A stretch of 64,000 bases of DNA from Mucilaginibacter sp. SJ (lineage in GTDB: Bacteria; Bacteroidota; Bacteroidia; Sphingobacteriales; Sphingobacteriaceae). Position numbers and translations under genes: made by a program. Location: NCBI RefSeq assembly GCF_028993635.1, contig NZ_CP118631.1:496001-560000 (forward strand), written 5' to 3'. The notes beneath the pieces were generated by a model. The model saw nothing but the letters and a program-made list of their open reading frames with translations, was not told the DNA's origin and did no database searches. This document shows positions 34,122 to 42,657 of this stretch, piece by piece; position 1 is the first letter of the stretch; each line of letters starts with the position of its first letter.

Positions 34122-34880
34122 TCAGCTTCGCTTTTTCGCTTCAACTATTTGGAAAAGCTGTGATTTGGTGGGAACAGCGGCTGACCTGCCGCTGGGTTCA
34201 TCAGGGTTGCCGGGGAAATATCGCCGTATGGTTTCAAATTTAATTTCCCTGTTGCCATGCCGGAAATTCTTACAGATCATCTTTGTCCAGACAGTTTGTG
34301 TTTGTGAAAATACAAGTTCCTTACCATTCAATTCTAATTCCTGCATTTTCTTTGCGAGGTCAACCACGGTCAAAAGATAGCCCTCCTGAATATTAATAAA
34401 GTCTTCGGTTTCTAATTTCCTTGCAGCTTTAAGTTCTTCTTTTAGCTCGGCATTTTGTTCTTTCAAGCTTCGGATTTCACCTTCTTTATCTGCAATGATT
34501 TCATCCTTGGTTCGGCCTGTGTTCCATTGGTCAATAGTTTTAAGATAGGCTAAGAAACTTTTTAAATGCTGTTTATTTTTAAACTCCATTGCGTGCCTGG
34601 AAGTGTAGCGGTTTTTTACTTTCAGTTCGGCGGTGGCATCGTCAATTATTTCCCAAACGTGTGTGAAAAATTCTTTTTCTTCGGCATCGGGATAATTCTT
34701 CAGAAAATCGTCAAGATGGTATTGATAAAAAGCAGGAAACTCTGCTTCCTGCTTATCATATAGCCTGTATAAAAAATGATTGTCTTCGTTATCTTTCGGC
34801 CAAAACAAGGGACGGCCTATGTCGTTGCTATCTTTGGAAAAATCGGCCCAATGACGATGTTTAAAATATTGTGCTCTCAT
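34122..34880 (-). CDS. Hypothetical protein of the element's regulation region
   Basis: A 252-residue protein. The N-terminal 120 residues are Trp/Phe/Asp-rich (RHWADFSKD, FWPKDNEDNHFLYRLYDK). A coiled coil spans about 125-165 (EIRSLKEQNAELKEELKAARK), and the C-terminal part (TVWTKMICKNFRHGNREIKFETIRRYFPG) recalls the helix-turn-helix-like end of RteC-type regulators. I do not recognise the family with confidence. Its place between the HTH set and the ORF6N gene suggests a regulatory role. Confidence 0.5.
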   Translation of the reverse strand: MRAQYFKHRHWADFSKDSNDIGRPLFWPKDNEDNHFLYRLYDKQEAEFPAFYQYHLDDFLKNYPDAEEKEFFTHVWEIIDDATAELKVKNRYTSRHAMEFKNKQHLKSFLAYLKTIDQWNTGRTKDEIIADKEGEIRSLKEQNAELKEELKAARKLETEDFINIQEGYLLTVVDLAKKMQELELNGKELVFSQTQTVWTKMICKNFRHGNREIKFETIRRYFPGNPDEPSGRSAAVPTKSQLFQIVEAKKRS

Positions 34881-34937
34881 AAACTTGTTTTTTAGGTAGA
34901 TAACAAATTTACGTAATGACTTTGTTTAAAATGAGTC

Positions 34938-35468
34938 TTAAAAACCGTCTGGTTTAAAGCCAATTGCTTTTCGTGGCGGTTGGTTGTCTTTTTTATCGAT
35001 TAGCTCGTCAAGATAACGGAATACTATTTCCATATTCTTATCCTGATTATCAAGCTTGGATTTTATCTTTTCAATAGCTAACCAAACTTCCGTTTGCTCG
35101 GCATAGACCTCCCTTAGCCTGACAAAAACATCTATAATCCGAATACTTACCTTTACCGCGCTTTCACTTTTAAGCACATTAGATAACATTAAAATACCAT
35201 GTTCCGTAAAAACAAATGGCAAGTATTTGGAATGTTCCCCTTTCTTTAAGGTCGCATTTTGCGACCTTAGAAGTTCATTTTCTTCTTTTGTCAACTCAAA
35301 CATATAGTGGTTTGGGAATCTGTTCAGATTTCTATTGACTTGTTGCTTAAGCTTTTTTGTTTCTGTACCATACAATTCTGCCAAATCTTTATCAAGCATT
35401 ACTTTCTGCCCTCTGATATAAAATATCTTAGTCATGATTACTTCATCGGGTATTATTTGATTTTCCAT
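34938..35468 (-). CDS. ORF6N domain protein (KilA-N-like DNA-binding family)
   Basis: About 176 residues from the ATG at 35468 (MENQIIPDE). The ORF6N domain is clear: IFYIRGQKVMLDKDLAELYG, LKQQVNRNLNRFP, FELTKEE, LRSQNATLKK, LPFVFTEHGILMLSNVLKS. A C-terminal helical region follows. ORF6N proteins are phage- and element-borne, and some act as antirepressors. A 15-bp-armed palindrome lies 29 bases upstream of the start, and a shorter version of the same palindrome is inside the coding sequence at 35247-35269. It is 68 bases downstream of the integrase. Confidence 0.85.
   Translation of the reverse strand: MENQIIPDEVIMTKIFYIRGQKVMLDKDLAELYGTETKKLKQQVNRNLNRFPNHYMFELTKEENELLRSQNATLKKGEHSKYLPFVFTEHGILMLSNVLKSESAVKVSIRIIDVFVRLREVYAEQTEVWLAIEKIKSKLDNQDKNMEIVFRYLDELIDKKDNQPPRKAIGFKPDGF
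35247..35269. repeat. Palindrome inside ORF6N gene
   Basis: TAAGGTCGCA-ttt-TGCGACCTTA, 10-bp perfect arms. It differs from the intergenic palindrome core (35502-35524) only by one compensated base pair, so the symmetry is preserved. Confidence 0.8.
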
Positions 35469-35496
35469 TATTTTCTTGTATTTTAAAAAAGGAGAA

Positions 35497-35529
35497 ATCT
35501 CTAAGGTCACATTTTGTGACCTTAGAGAT
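35497..35529. promoter_or_regulatory. Perfect 15-bp-armed palindrome between integrase and ORF6N genes
   Basis: ATCTCTAAGGTCACA-ttt-TGTGACCTTAGAGAT. It starts 8 bases after the integrase stop and lies upstream of the ORF6N start. On the minus strand it is followed by a T-rich stretch, so it may end the integrase transcript, act as an operator, or both. Confidence 0.65.
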
Positions 35530-35536
35530 CATAAGA

Positions 35537-36754
35537 TTAAATTGCGGCGTATTTCTGTCTAATGGCGGCCATGTCCTGGCTAACTTTTAAATCCAATATT
35601 TTTGCGTAGTGCTGTGTAGTTTTAATATTGGTATGACCTAGCATTTTGCTTACGCTCTCTATAGGTACACCGTTGGATAGTGTAACGGTAGTGGCAAAAG
35701 TATGTCGGGCAATATGAAAAGTCAAAGGTTTATCTATGCCACAAATCCCTGCTATTTCTTTTAAATAAGCATTCATTTTTTGATTGGTACTTACTGGAAG
35801 GGCTTTACCTAAATTACTGCAAACTGGATGATCTGCGTATTTATCAAGTAGAGTTAAGGCAGATGGTAATAATGGAATACGGCTTGGGGTGTCTGTTTTT
35901 TTACGTTTTGTGAATATCCACATTTCTCCATCCAGACCTTTGACAATTTCGTTGCGTTTAAGCTTGTTTACATCAGCATAAGCTAAACCCGTAAAACAGC
36001 AAAATAAAAAAATATCTCTTACCTGGTTTAATCGCTCTGTTGAAAATACTTTGTCGGCTATAGCTTGCAAATCATCTCCATTCAGAAAAAACCTGTCAAC
36101 CTGCTTAATCCTTATTTTGTAATTGATAAATGGGTCTTTGTCTAACCACCCGCTTGATAAGCAAATACCAACGATTTTTTTGAAATTCTTTATGTATTTA
36201 AAAGCAGAGTTATTAGCGCAATTGCGTTCTGAACGGAGATAAAACTCGTAATTGGCAATAAAATCATGGTCGATTTTTTTAATATCTATATCCGACACTT
36301 TGTATTGCCACTGCAAATATTCTTGTGTGTGTTTTAGTGAGGTTTGATAGCGAATTGAAGTACCTGAGGCATACTCTTTACCAACTAAAGTGGCAATTTT
36401 CTTGTTGTGGTCTTTAAATACGTCTATAAGCATTCTTGTTTTTTCGCTTTTACCCAATAGCCTATCTCTAAGAGTTTCAGCGGTAATACTGCTTTTTGCT
36501 TCGGTCAGTTGACTGTGCGCCTCGTACACTTGTTTTTTCAAAGTGTCTAAGTAGGCATTAAAAGATTTAGTGTCCTCCTTAGTCCCTTTTAATCTTCCCG
36601 CAATGCTGTTCCACAGACTTGGCTCACATTCCCGCCCTGTGGTAGTTTCGGAACGTTTACCGTTTACGGTAATACGTAGATAAATCGGCACCAGGCCGGC
36701 TTGATAGTTTTTTGGCTTTTTTAAATAAAAAAGCAAGCTGAAATTAGTTTTCAT
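35537..36754 (-). CDS. int: Tyrosine-type site-specific integrase
   Basis: A 405-residue recombinase of the CTnDOT-like Bacteroidota group, with an N-terminal arm-binding region (FSLLFYLKKPKNYQAG), a SAM-like core-binding domain, and a catalytic domain. Box II H-x-x-R is HIARHTF, followed by LGHTNIKTTQHYAKI with the nucleophile Tyr. The Arg I position reads FTGLAYAD, with Ala in place of Arg, as in other members of this group. It lies 252 bases from the tmRNA 3' end with its start toward the att site, and so is the integrase of the 26.8-kb element. Confidence 0.93.
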   Translation of the reverse strand: MKTNFSLLFYLKKPKNYQAGLVPIYLRITVNGKRSETTTGRECEPSLWNSIAGRLKGTKEDTKSFNAYLDTLKKQVYEAHSQLTEAKSSITAETLRDRLLGKSEKTRMLIDVFKDHNKKIATLVGKEYASGTSIRYQTSLKHTQEYLQWQYKVSDIDIKKIDHDFIANYEFYLRSERNCANNSAFKYIKNFKKIVGICLSSGWLDKDPFINYKIRIKQVDRFFLNGDDLQAIADKVFSTERLNQVRDIFLFCCFTGLAYADVNKLKRNEIVKGLDGEMWIFTKRKKTDTPSRIPLLPSALTLLDKYADHPVCSNLGKALPVSTNQKMNAYLKEIAGICGIDKPLTFHIARHTFATTVTLSNGVPIESVSKMLGHTNIKTTQHYAKILDLKVSQDMAAIRQKYAAI

Positions 36755-36950
36755 AATGTTTTAAGCATTAAAAAGTGAAACAAAATTAAGCTTGCAATCA
36801 CATCTGTACAAGATGTTCAAAATTTGAATATCTTGATTATCAAATAGATATGCGGTTTTGGTGAGTAAAGAATCTCTAAAACATACTCACCGAATTACGC
36901 TCCATTTTATCGCGAATTGATGAATAATATAGTCATTTGACTAAAAAACA

Positions 36951-36981
36951 AAAGCCTGCAATCATTTGATTTGCAGGCTTT
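36951..36981 (-). terminator. Terminator now serving the tmRNA gene (element-borne)
   Basis: On the minus strand AAAGCCTGCA / TGCAGGCTTT forms a stem around an AT-rich loop, followed by TTTTGTTTTTT. It lies inside the element, 25 bases beyond the att core, replacing the native terminator displaced to 10164. Confidence 0.75.
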
Positions 36982-37005
36982 TAGTCTGTTTTAATACTGA
37001 ATTCA

Positions 37006-37022
37006 GTGGAGCCGGAGGGATT
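37006..37022. repeat. attR: 17-bp repeat at the tmRNA 3' end
   Basis: GTGGAGCCGGAGGGATT, identical to 10199-10215. It covers the discriminator, the acceptor 3' strand and part of the T arm of the tmRNA, a standard integration target that keeps the RNA gene whole. Confidence 0.85.
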
Positions 37023-37372
37023 CGAACCCTCGTCCAAACATGGTATAAGGTAAGCTTTCTACATGCTTAGCTTCTGTTTAATTGTAGGGAAGGGGAAGGT
37101 CAGCCGCTTACCTGTACCGTCTTCCTTAGGTGCTTTATCTTACCCGCTTATCACACCCTAAGCAGGCCAGTTTCATCTTTCGATGCCCCGATTGCCGATC
37201 CGGTGAAACGGAAAATCGGCGGGACAAAAGCTATGCTAATTCTAAATTAGGCAGCTAAGGCGTAGTTATTTTCGCCATTTGTAAGTTTGAGCGTTCAGAT
37301 TAAAGCGCTAATTCACCCAACGCGCTGCATGCTTACCTACTTATCTCCATCCTGTCAATTCCGGTCGACCCC
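37007..37372 (-). ncRNA. ssrA: tmRNA (ssrA)
   Basis: About 366 nt. The 5' end GGGGTCG pairs with 3' CGGCTCC to form the acceptor stem with one G-U pair; the T arm GGGTTCGAATCCC is intact and CCA is not encoded. The tag frame ends GENNYALAA followed by TAA (stop at 37249-37247 on the minus strand), with the YALAA degradation signal seen in Bacteroidota. The RNA rescues stalled ribosomes with SmpB. Its 3' end is the integration site of the element to its left. Confidence 0.95.
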
Positions 37373-37415
37373 ATTTATTGGAGCTTAAATCTGAAAGGAT
37401 AAAACAAAAAGCCAT

Positions 37416-37446
37416 CAAAGATATAAAATTTTAGCTAACTGGGCAA
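37416..37446 (-). promoter_or_regulatory. Promoter of tmRNA, Bacteroidota type
   Basis: On the minus strand TTG (37446-37444), 20 bases, then TATCTTTG (37423-37416), a perfect TAnnTTTG -7 element. It would start transcription roughly 35-40 bases before the mature tmRNA 5' end. The -33 element overlaps the end of the aminotransferase gene. Confidence 0.7.
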
Positions 37447-37448
37447 AT

Positions 37449-38681
37449 TCAAACGCTTTCTGCCTTTTGCTTTAAGCTTTCAGCTACCACGCGGCCCGGA
37501 TAAACTTTCAATGCTTCATCCAAACAAATCATCGCTTTTTTAAGGTCGTTATTATTTAAGACGTATGCCATACGCACTTCATTTAATCCCGCGCCCGGTG
37601 TGCTGTAAAAGCCGGTGGCAGGGGCCATCATCACCGTTTCATTGCTGAGGCTGAAGCATTCAAGCATCCATTGGCAAAACTTGTCGGCATCGTCAATAGG
37701 TAATTTGGCAACCACATAAAAAGCCCCGCCCGGATTAGGGCAATAAACGCCATCCATTTTGTTCAATGCATTAACAAGTGTGTTGCGCCTGCTGGTATAT
37801 TCTTTATTTACGGCTTCAAAATAGCTATCCGGAGTATCAACTGCAGCTTCGCCGGCAATTTGTTCAACCATGCCTGCGCTTAAACGGGCCTGGGCAAATT
37901 TTAAAGCTGTGGTACGCAACTCTTTATTTTTAGTGATCAGACAGCCTAACCGGGCGCCGCACGCGCTGTAGCGTTTGCTTACCGTATCCAATATTACAAC
38001 GTTTTCTTCAAGCCCATCCATGTGCACCGGTGATATAAATGAACGGCCATCATAGCAAAACTCGCGGTAAGCTTCATCCGAAAAAAGGTAAAGGTCATGC
38101 TTTAAAACCAGTTGTTTCAATGCTTCCATCTCTTCTTTTGAGTATAAATACCCGGTAGGATTGTTAGGATTGCATATGATGATGGCCCTGGTTTTATCTG
38201 TAATCAGTTTTTCAAATTCGCTGATAGGAGGGAGCGCGAAACCATTATCAATGTATGACAATATAGGCTTAACCACAATATCGCCCTGGCTTGCAAATCC
38301 ATTATAATTGGCATAAAAAGGTTCAGGGATAATCACTTCATCGCCCGAATCAAGGCAGGCCATCATGGCAATTGTAATCGCTTCCGAACCTCCTGTGGTA
38401 ACAATAATATCTTCGGGAGTAATATTATAATCCAACTTGTTATAATATTCAGTAAGCTTTTTGCGATAGCTTAATGTGCCCTCACTTGGGGTATAGGCCC
38501 AAACCTTAAAATCAATATTTTTAATGGCATTCAGCATGCCATCGGGTGTTGCAATATCGGGTTGGCCGATGTTGAGATGATACACCTTTTTCCCATCCTG
38601 CTTTGCTTTATCAGCAAAAGGTGTCAATTTACGTATCGGTGATGCGGGCATCCGCTGCCCTTTTTTAGATATTTTTGGCAT
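37449..38681 (-). CDS. Pyridoxal-phosphate-dependent aminotransferase (class I/II)
   Basis: A 410-residue fold-type I aminotransferase. Substrate- and PLP-binding segments are clear: LNIGQPDIATPDGM, IVTTGGSEAI, IICNPNNPTGYLYS, FSDEAYREFCYDG, and the PLP-Lys in TVSKRYSACGARLG. These enzymes use aspartate, tyrosine or related amino acids with 2-oxoglutarate. The last dozen residues (ESLKQKAESV) are encoded by an exact 7-bp-period repeat (37455-37489), so the C-terminus may have been remodelled. It is transcribed toward the tmRNA gene. Confidence 0.9.
   Translation of the reverse strand: MPKISKKGQRMPASPIRKLTPFADKAKQDGKKVYHLNIGQPDIATPDGMLNAIKNIDFKVWAYTPSEGTLSYRKKLTEYYNKLDYNITPEDIIVTTGGSEAITIAMMACLDSGDEVIIPEPFYANYNGFASQGDIVVKPILSYIDNGFALPPISEFEKLITDKTRAIIICNPNNPTGYLYSKEEMEALKQLVLKHDLYLFSDEAYREFCYDGRSFISPVHMDGLEENVVILDTVSKRYSACGARLGCLITKNKELRTTALKFAQARLSAGMVEQIAGEAAVDTPDSYFEAVNKEYTSRRNTLVNALNKMDGVYCPNPGGAFYVVAKLPIDDADKFCQWMLECFSLSNETVMMAPATGFYSTPGAGLNEVRMAYVLNNNDLKKAMICLDEALKVYPGRVVAESLKQKAESV
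37455..37489. repeat. Degenerate heptamer array in the aminotransferase 3' end
   Basis: Five consecutive 7-mers: GCTTTCT GCCTTTT GCTTTAA GCTTTCA GCTACCA. The array is translated as the C-terminal residues of the aminotransferase. Confidence 0.75.
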
Positions 38682-38735
38682 CCTGCAAAATTACTAAAAA
38701 TGAAAATATTGTTTTGTAAAACCTTTGTAAATGAA

Positions 38736-38759
38736 AAAAGACCCGGTTTCGGGTCTTTT
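38736..38759 (-). terminator. Intrinsic terminator after DUF1573 gene
   Basis: AAAAGACCCG-gttt-CGGGTCTTTT, a 10-bp perfect stem with A/T-rich ends on both sides, 58 bases past the DUF1573 stop. Confidence 0.8.
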
Positions 38760-38816
38760 AAATATTATTTTTAAATATCCCGGTTGATATACGGGATATA
38801 TCAAGCATGCAATCAG

Positions 38817-39215
38817 TTATTTGCTTGCCGCGGGTTTAGCTACAACTTCACCAACAATGTTCAAATATTTTTCGGGCGTTACTGCGTTTGATTTAACAAC
38901 AATAGTTTTGTTAAACGGAGCAGCAGCAGCAGCATTGTAAGTTATCTTGATTGTTCCCTTATCACCGCTTTTTACAGGGGTTTTAGTATAATCGGCAATG
39001 GTACAACCGCAGGTCGGTCTTACTTCTGTTAAAATAAGCGGTTCTTTACCAATATTGGTAAATTCAAACACAGTAGTAACCGGAGTGCCTTGGGGTATTT
39101 TACCGAAGTCATGCTTTTCTTCGTTAAACTTAAATTCAGCCTTTCCGCTATCTTGTGCTGATGCGGTGAAGGCAAAGCCTAATATTACCGCGCAAATCAT
39201 TAATATCTTTTTCAT
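38817..39215 (-). CDS. DUF1573 domain-containing secreted protein
   Basis: A 132-residue protein with a signal peptide (1-20, ending TASA) and a DUF1573 immunoglobulin-like domain: FNEEKHDFGKIPQG, VFEFTNIGKEPLILTEVRPTCGCT, KGTIKITYNA, KTIVVKSNA. DUF1573 proteins are very common in Bacteroidota as periplasmic or surface proteins of unknown function. The two Cys (PTCGC) may bind metal. It is monocistronic and divergent from the E1 gene. Confidence 0.9.
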   Translation of the reverse strand: MKKILMICAVILGFAFTASAQDSGKAEFKFNEEKHDFGKIPQGTPVTTVFEFTNIGKEPLILTEVRPTCGCTIADYTKTPVKSGDKGTIKITYNAAAAAPFNKTIVVKSNAVTPEKYLNIVGEVVAKPAASK

Positions 39216-39351
39216 ACGTTATATTTGATTATTACAAATATAAAAGGTTTAATGTAATTACAAAACTATTACTCAAACTCCGGGTTTTATCTGTTAGTTT
39301 GCTTAATACAGAATAGAATTTTATACTTTTACCGTCTAAACAAAATTTTAT

Positions 39352-41787
39352 ATGCCTGAAACTACAACACGCGCTACCAGTAAATTTAATACTGCCGAGC
39401 TCAGTTTTGATGATTTCAAGAAGATAGTTATTGATGATTACCGCATTGGTTATGAGAGCCGTCAGGCCAGTTTAATAGGCCGCAGGGAAGTACTAACGGG
39501 CAAGGCAAAGTTCGGTATTTTTGGCGACGGTAAAGAGCTTGCACAACTGGCAATGGCCAAGGCTTTCCGCGCCGGCGACTGGCGCGCGGGCTACTACCGC
39601 GATCAAACTTTTATGTTTGCTACAGGCATGAGCAATATGAAAGAGTTTTTTGCCCAGTTATATGCTAACCCAGATATTGAAAAAGATCCTGCATCAGGCG
39701 GCAGGCAAATGAACTGTCATTACGCTACACGCTTTGTAAATACTGATGGCAGCTGGGTTAACCAGGCTGAAACAATGAACAGTTCGTCGGATATATCAAC
39801 CACTGCCGGACAAATTCCCCGCTTATTAGGGTTAGCTTACGCATCAAAGCTATATCGCCAAAATAAAGAACTGGATTATCTGAAACAATTTTCGATTAAC
39901 GGTAATGAGGTAGCTTTTGGCAGTGTTGGCAATGGTGCTACCTCCGAAGGTTCGTTTTTTGAGACTTTCAATGCAGGGGGGGTACTACAGGTGCCTATGG
40001 CCATCTCTATTTGGGATGATGCTTATGCTATTTCGGTACCAGCAAACCTGCAAACTACCAAAGAAGATATTTCTGAAATATTAAAAGGCTTTCAACGCGA
40101 AAATGGAAGCAACGGTTACGAGATCTTTAAAGTTCGCGGTTGGGATTATATTGCTCTTTGTGAAACTTACGAGCGTGCCATTAATATTTGCCGTGAGGAA
40201 CATGTGCCTGTGCTGATTCACGTTACCGAAATGACCCAACCACAGGGCCACTCAACTTCGGGCTCACACGAGCGTTATAAAAGCAGGGAGCGCCTTATTT
40301 GGGAAGATGAGCACGATTGTTTGTTAAAAATGCGCGAATGGATGATCACATCGGCTATCTCGACCGAAATTGAACTGGAAGAGCTTGAAGCTGAAGCGAA
40401 AAGGTATGTACGCGAATGTCAGCGTGAGGCGGCTAATGAATTGGCTGTCGTAATAAAAAGCGAAATAGAAGAAGCTGCAGCATTGATCGATGCCTTTGCC
40501 GAAACAATGCCGGATAAAAAAGAAGCAATATCAGCATTATCAGCTGGTTTGCGCTCCAGTATTGATGCCGGGCGCCGCGAAATCTTTTCAGCTATCCGCA
40601 AAACATTACGTTTAACCACTACCAAAAATAATATTGAACGCCAGCTTTTAACAGAATGGTTAAAAGTTGAGAAAGTAAAAAATACGGAACGTTACAACTC
40701 AAAGCTGTTTACCGGAACTCCTGAATCCCCTCTGTATGTGCCTGTTGTGCCCGCTATTTATAGTGATGATGCAAAGTTAATAGATGGAAGGGAAGTATTG
40801 AATGCCGCTTTCGATGCTAATTTTGCACGTGATAAAAGCATTGTTGCATTTGGTGAAGATTTGGGTGCGATAGGCGATGTTAACCAGGGTTTTGCCGGTT
40901 TACAGGCAAAATATGGGGAAATCCGCATTACAGATACGGGCATTCGCGAAACAAGTATCATAGGGCAGGGTATGGGTCTTGCTATGCGCGGCCTAAGGCC
41001 AATTGCAGAGATCCAATACCTTGACTATCTGATCTATGCCATAACCATCATCAGTGATGATATAGCCAGTTTAAGTTACCGTACCATGGGCGGGCAAAAA
41101 GCTCCGCTGATTATTCGTACCCGTGGCCATCGTTTAGAAGGAATCTGGCATTCAGGTTCGCCAATGAGTGTTATTTTAGGGTCAATGCGCGGCTTTCATA
41201 TTTGTGTACCCCGTAACATGACTCAGGCAGCAGGTATGTACAATACGCTATTAAGGGGTGATGAACCTGCGCTGGTAATAGAATGCCTGAACGGTTATCG
41301 CCTGAAAGAAAAGTTACCTGCCAATGTCGGCGAATTTACTGTACCGCTTGGTAAGGCCGAGGTTTTGCGCGAAGGCAACGATATTACCGTTGTATCTTAT
41401 GGTTCAACGCTGCGCATCGTACAGGAGGCATCGGAAGAGCTTGCAGCAATGGGTATCAATATCGAAATTATCGATCCGCAAACTTTATACCCTTTTGATA
41501 CAGAGGGTGTTTGTGGTGTTTCGTTAAAGAAAACCAGCAAGTTGCTTGTTGTTGATGAGGATTTACCGGGTGCTGGCTCAGCTTATATTCTGCAAAAGAT
41601 AATGGAAGGCCAAAATGGCTATTATGCGCTTGATGCCCAGCCAAAAACGCTTACCGCAAAAGAACACAGGCCGCCTTATGGTTCGGACGGAGACTACTTC
41701 AGCAAGCCTTCTGTTGATGATGTTGTTGAAATTGTTTACGCTATGATGAACGAGGCTAATCCATCAAAATATCCTGCTATTTATTAA
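39352..41787 (+). CDS. Fused 2-oxoacid dehydrogenase E1 (alpha-beta), thiamine pyrophosphate-dependent
   Basis: An 811-residue E1 component with alpha and beta subunits in one chain. Residues 1-430 are the alpha half, with the TPP/Mg motif around GNGATSEGSF and then IWDDAYAIS. Residues about 475-805 are the beta half (DKSIVAFGEDLGAIGDVNQGF, GMGLAMRGLRPIAEIQYLDY, PQTLYPFD). The complex decarboxylates a branched-chain or related 2-oxoacid and passes the acyl group to lipoyl-E2. Fused alpha-beta E1 proteins are usual in Bacteroidota. E2 and E3 are not in the window. A strong 15-bp terminator follows. Confidence 0.9.
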   Translation: MPETTTRATSKFNTAELSFDDFKKIVIDDYRIGYESRQASLIGRREVLTGKAKFGIFGDGKELAQLAMAKAFRAGDWRAGYYRDQTFMFATGMSNMKEFFAQLYANPDIEKDPASGGRQMNCHYATRFVNTDGSWVNQAETMNSSSDISTTAGQIPRLLGLAYASKLYRQNKELDYLKQFSINGNEVAFGSVGNGATSEGSFFETFNAGGVLQVPMAISIWDDAYAISVPANLQTTKEDISEILKGFQRENGSNGYEIFKVRGWDYIALCETYERAINICREEHVPVLIHVTEMTQPQGHSTSGSHERYKSRERLIWEDEHDCLLKMREWMITSAISTEIELEELEAEAKRYVRECQREAANELAVVIKSEIEEAAALIDAFAETMPDKKEAISALSAGLRSSIDAGRREIFSAIRKTLRLTTTKNNIERQLLTEWLKVEKVKNTERYNSKLFTGTPESPLYVPVVPAIYSDDAKLIDGREVLNAAFDANFARDKSIVAFGEDLGAIGDVNQGFAGLQAKYGEIRITDTGIRETSIIGQGMGLAMRGLRPIAEIQYLDYLIYAITIISDDIASLSYRTMGGQKAPLIIRTRGHRLEGIWHSGSPMSVILGSMRGFHICVPRNMTQAAGMYNTLLRGDEPALVIECLNGYRLKEKLPANVGEFTVPLGKAEVLREGNDITVVSYGSTLRIVQEASEELAAMGINIEIIDPQTLYPFDTEGVCGVSLKKTSKLLVVDEDLPGAGSAYILQKIMEGQNGYYALDAQPKTLTAKEHRPPYGSDGDYFSKPSVDDVVEIVYAMMNEANPSKYPAIY

Positions 41788-41800
41788 TAACATAATTACA

Positions 41801-41848
41801 GGTTGTTGAAATCAGTGATTCATAATCCTGATTTCAACAACCCTTTTT
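41801..41848 (+). terminator. Strong intrinsic terminator
   Basis: GGTTGTTGAAATCAG (41801-41815) pairs perfectly with CTGATTTCAACAACC (41828-41842), 12-base loop, then CTTTTT. It separates the E1 gene from the nitroreductase. Confidence 0.85.
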
Positions 41849-41855
41849 ATCTGAA

Positions 41856-42434
41856 ATGGACAATACTTTTTTAACCGTTGCCGAGAATATCAAAACCCGC
41901 CGTACCGTAAAACCAGCCATGATGAATGGTCATAAGGCACCAAACGGTCATATAGCCGCCCTGCTGGAACTTGCTGATTGGGCACCAACCCATGGTTTCA
42001 CCGAGCCCTGGCGCTTTATTGTTTATGAAAACCCGGAGCAGTTTTGTGCCGAACATGCCGAAGTTTATAAACAGAGTGTATCTGCCGAAGAATTTAATGA
42101 GGCTGCATACAACAACCTGAAAACCCTTGGCAACAAAGTTTCGCATGTGATCATTTCGGTAATGCAGCGCGGCGATTTGCCTAAAATACCGCCGTTCGAG
42201 GAAGTTGCAGCTGTATCGAGCGCTATTCAGAATATCCTTTTAGGAGCCACCGCCTTAAATATAGCCTCATTCTGGAGCACAGGCGGTGCTATCCTGAAAC
42301 CTGCTTTTAAAGAATTTTTGAATTTGCGGGATGAGGATAATGTAATGGGGGTATTATATCTTGGTTATGCCGACCAGTATCCCGAAGGTAAACGCACTAT
42401 TCCTCTTGAAAATAAAATTAAATGGGTTAAATAA
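41856..42434 (+). CDS. Nitroreductase family protein
   Basis: A 192-residue FMN-dependent nitroreductase: the IKTRRTVKP start (phosphate-binding Arg pair), DWAPTHGFTEPWRFIVY, AIQNILLGATALNIASFWSTGG, and a VLYLGYADQYP end. It forms a dimer with FMN at the interface and reduces nitro groups, quinones or flavin using NAD(P)H. It starts 7 bases after a strong terminator, so it must have its own initiation or partial read-through. Length is normal for the family. Confidence 0.9.
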   Translation: MDNTFLTVAENIKTRRTVKPAMMNGHKAPNGHIAALLELADWAPTHGFTEPWRFIVYENPEQFCAEHAEVYKQSVSAEEFNEAAYNNLKTLGNKVSHVIISVMQRGDLPKIPPFEEVAAVSSAIQNILLGATALNIASFWSTGGAILKPAFKEFLNLRDEDNVMGVLYLGYADQYPEGKRTIPLENKIKWVK

Positions 42435-42537
42435 ATTTAATCTATAACCTTTCCTTTTTTCGCTCGTATAACAGTTTAAAATATTGCTTATTTTTAAATT
42501 TATTTTCATTTTAGTAAAAAAATATCATTTTTCTGAT

Positions 42538-42567
42538 TTGGATTTTAAGTTTTAAAGTATATTTTTG
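42538..42567 (+). promoter_or_regulatory. Promoter of L,D-transpeptidase gene
   Basis: TTG (42538-42540), 19 bases, then TATTTTTG (42560-42567), matching the Bacteroidota TTG/TAnnTTTG promoter. The transcript would have an untranslated leader of about 85 bases before the ATG at 42658. Confidence 0.72.
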
Positions 42568-42657
42568 TATTAATCTGTTAATAGCAGGTTAACCTTTTAT
42601 CCAAACCCTGTTACTATACCCTAATTAATTAAAATTAAATTAAACTCAGGCAAGCGT

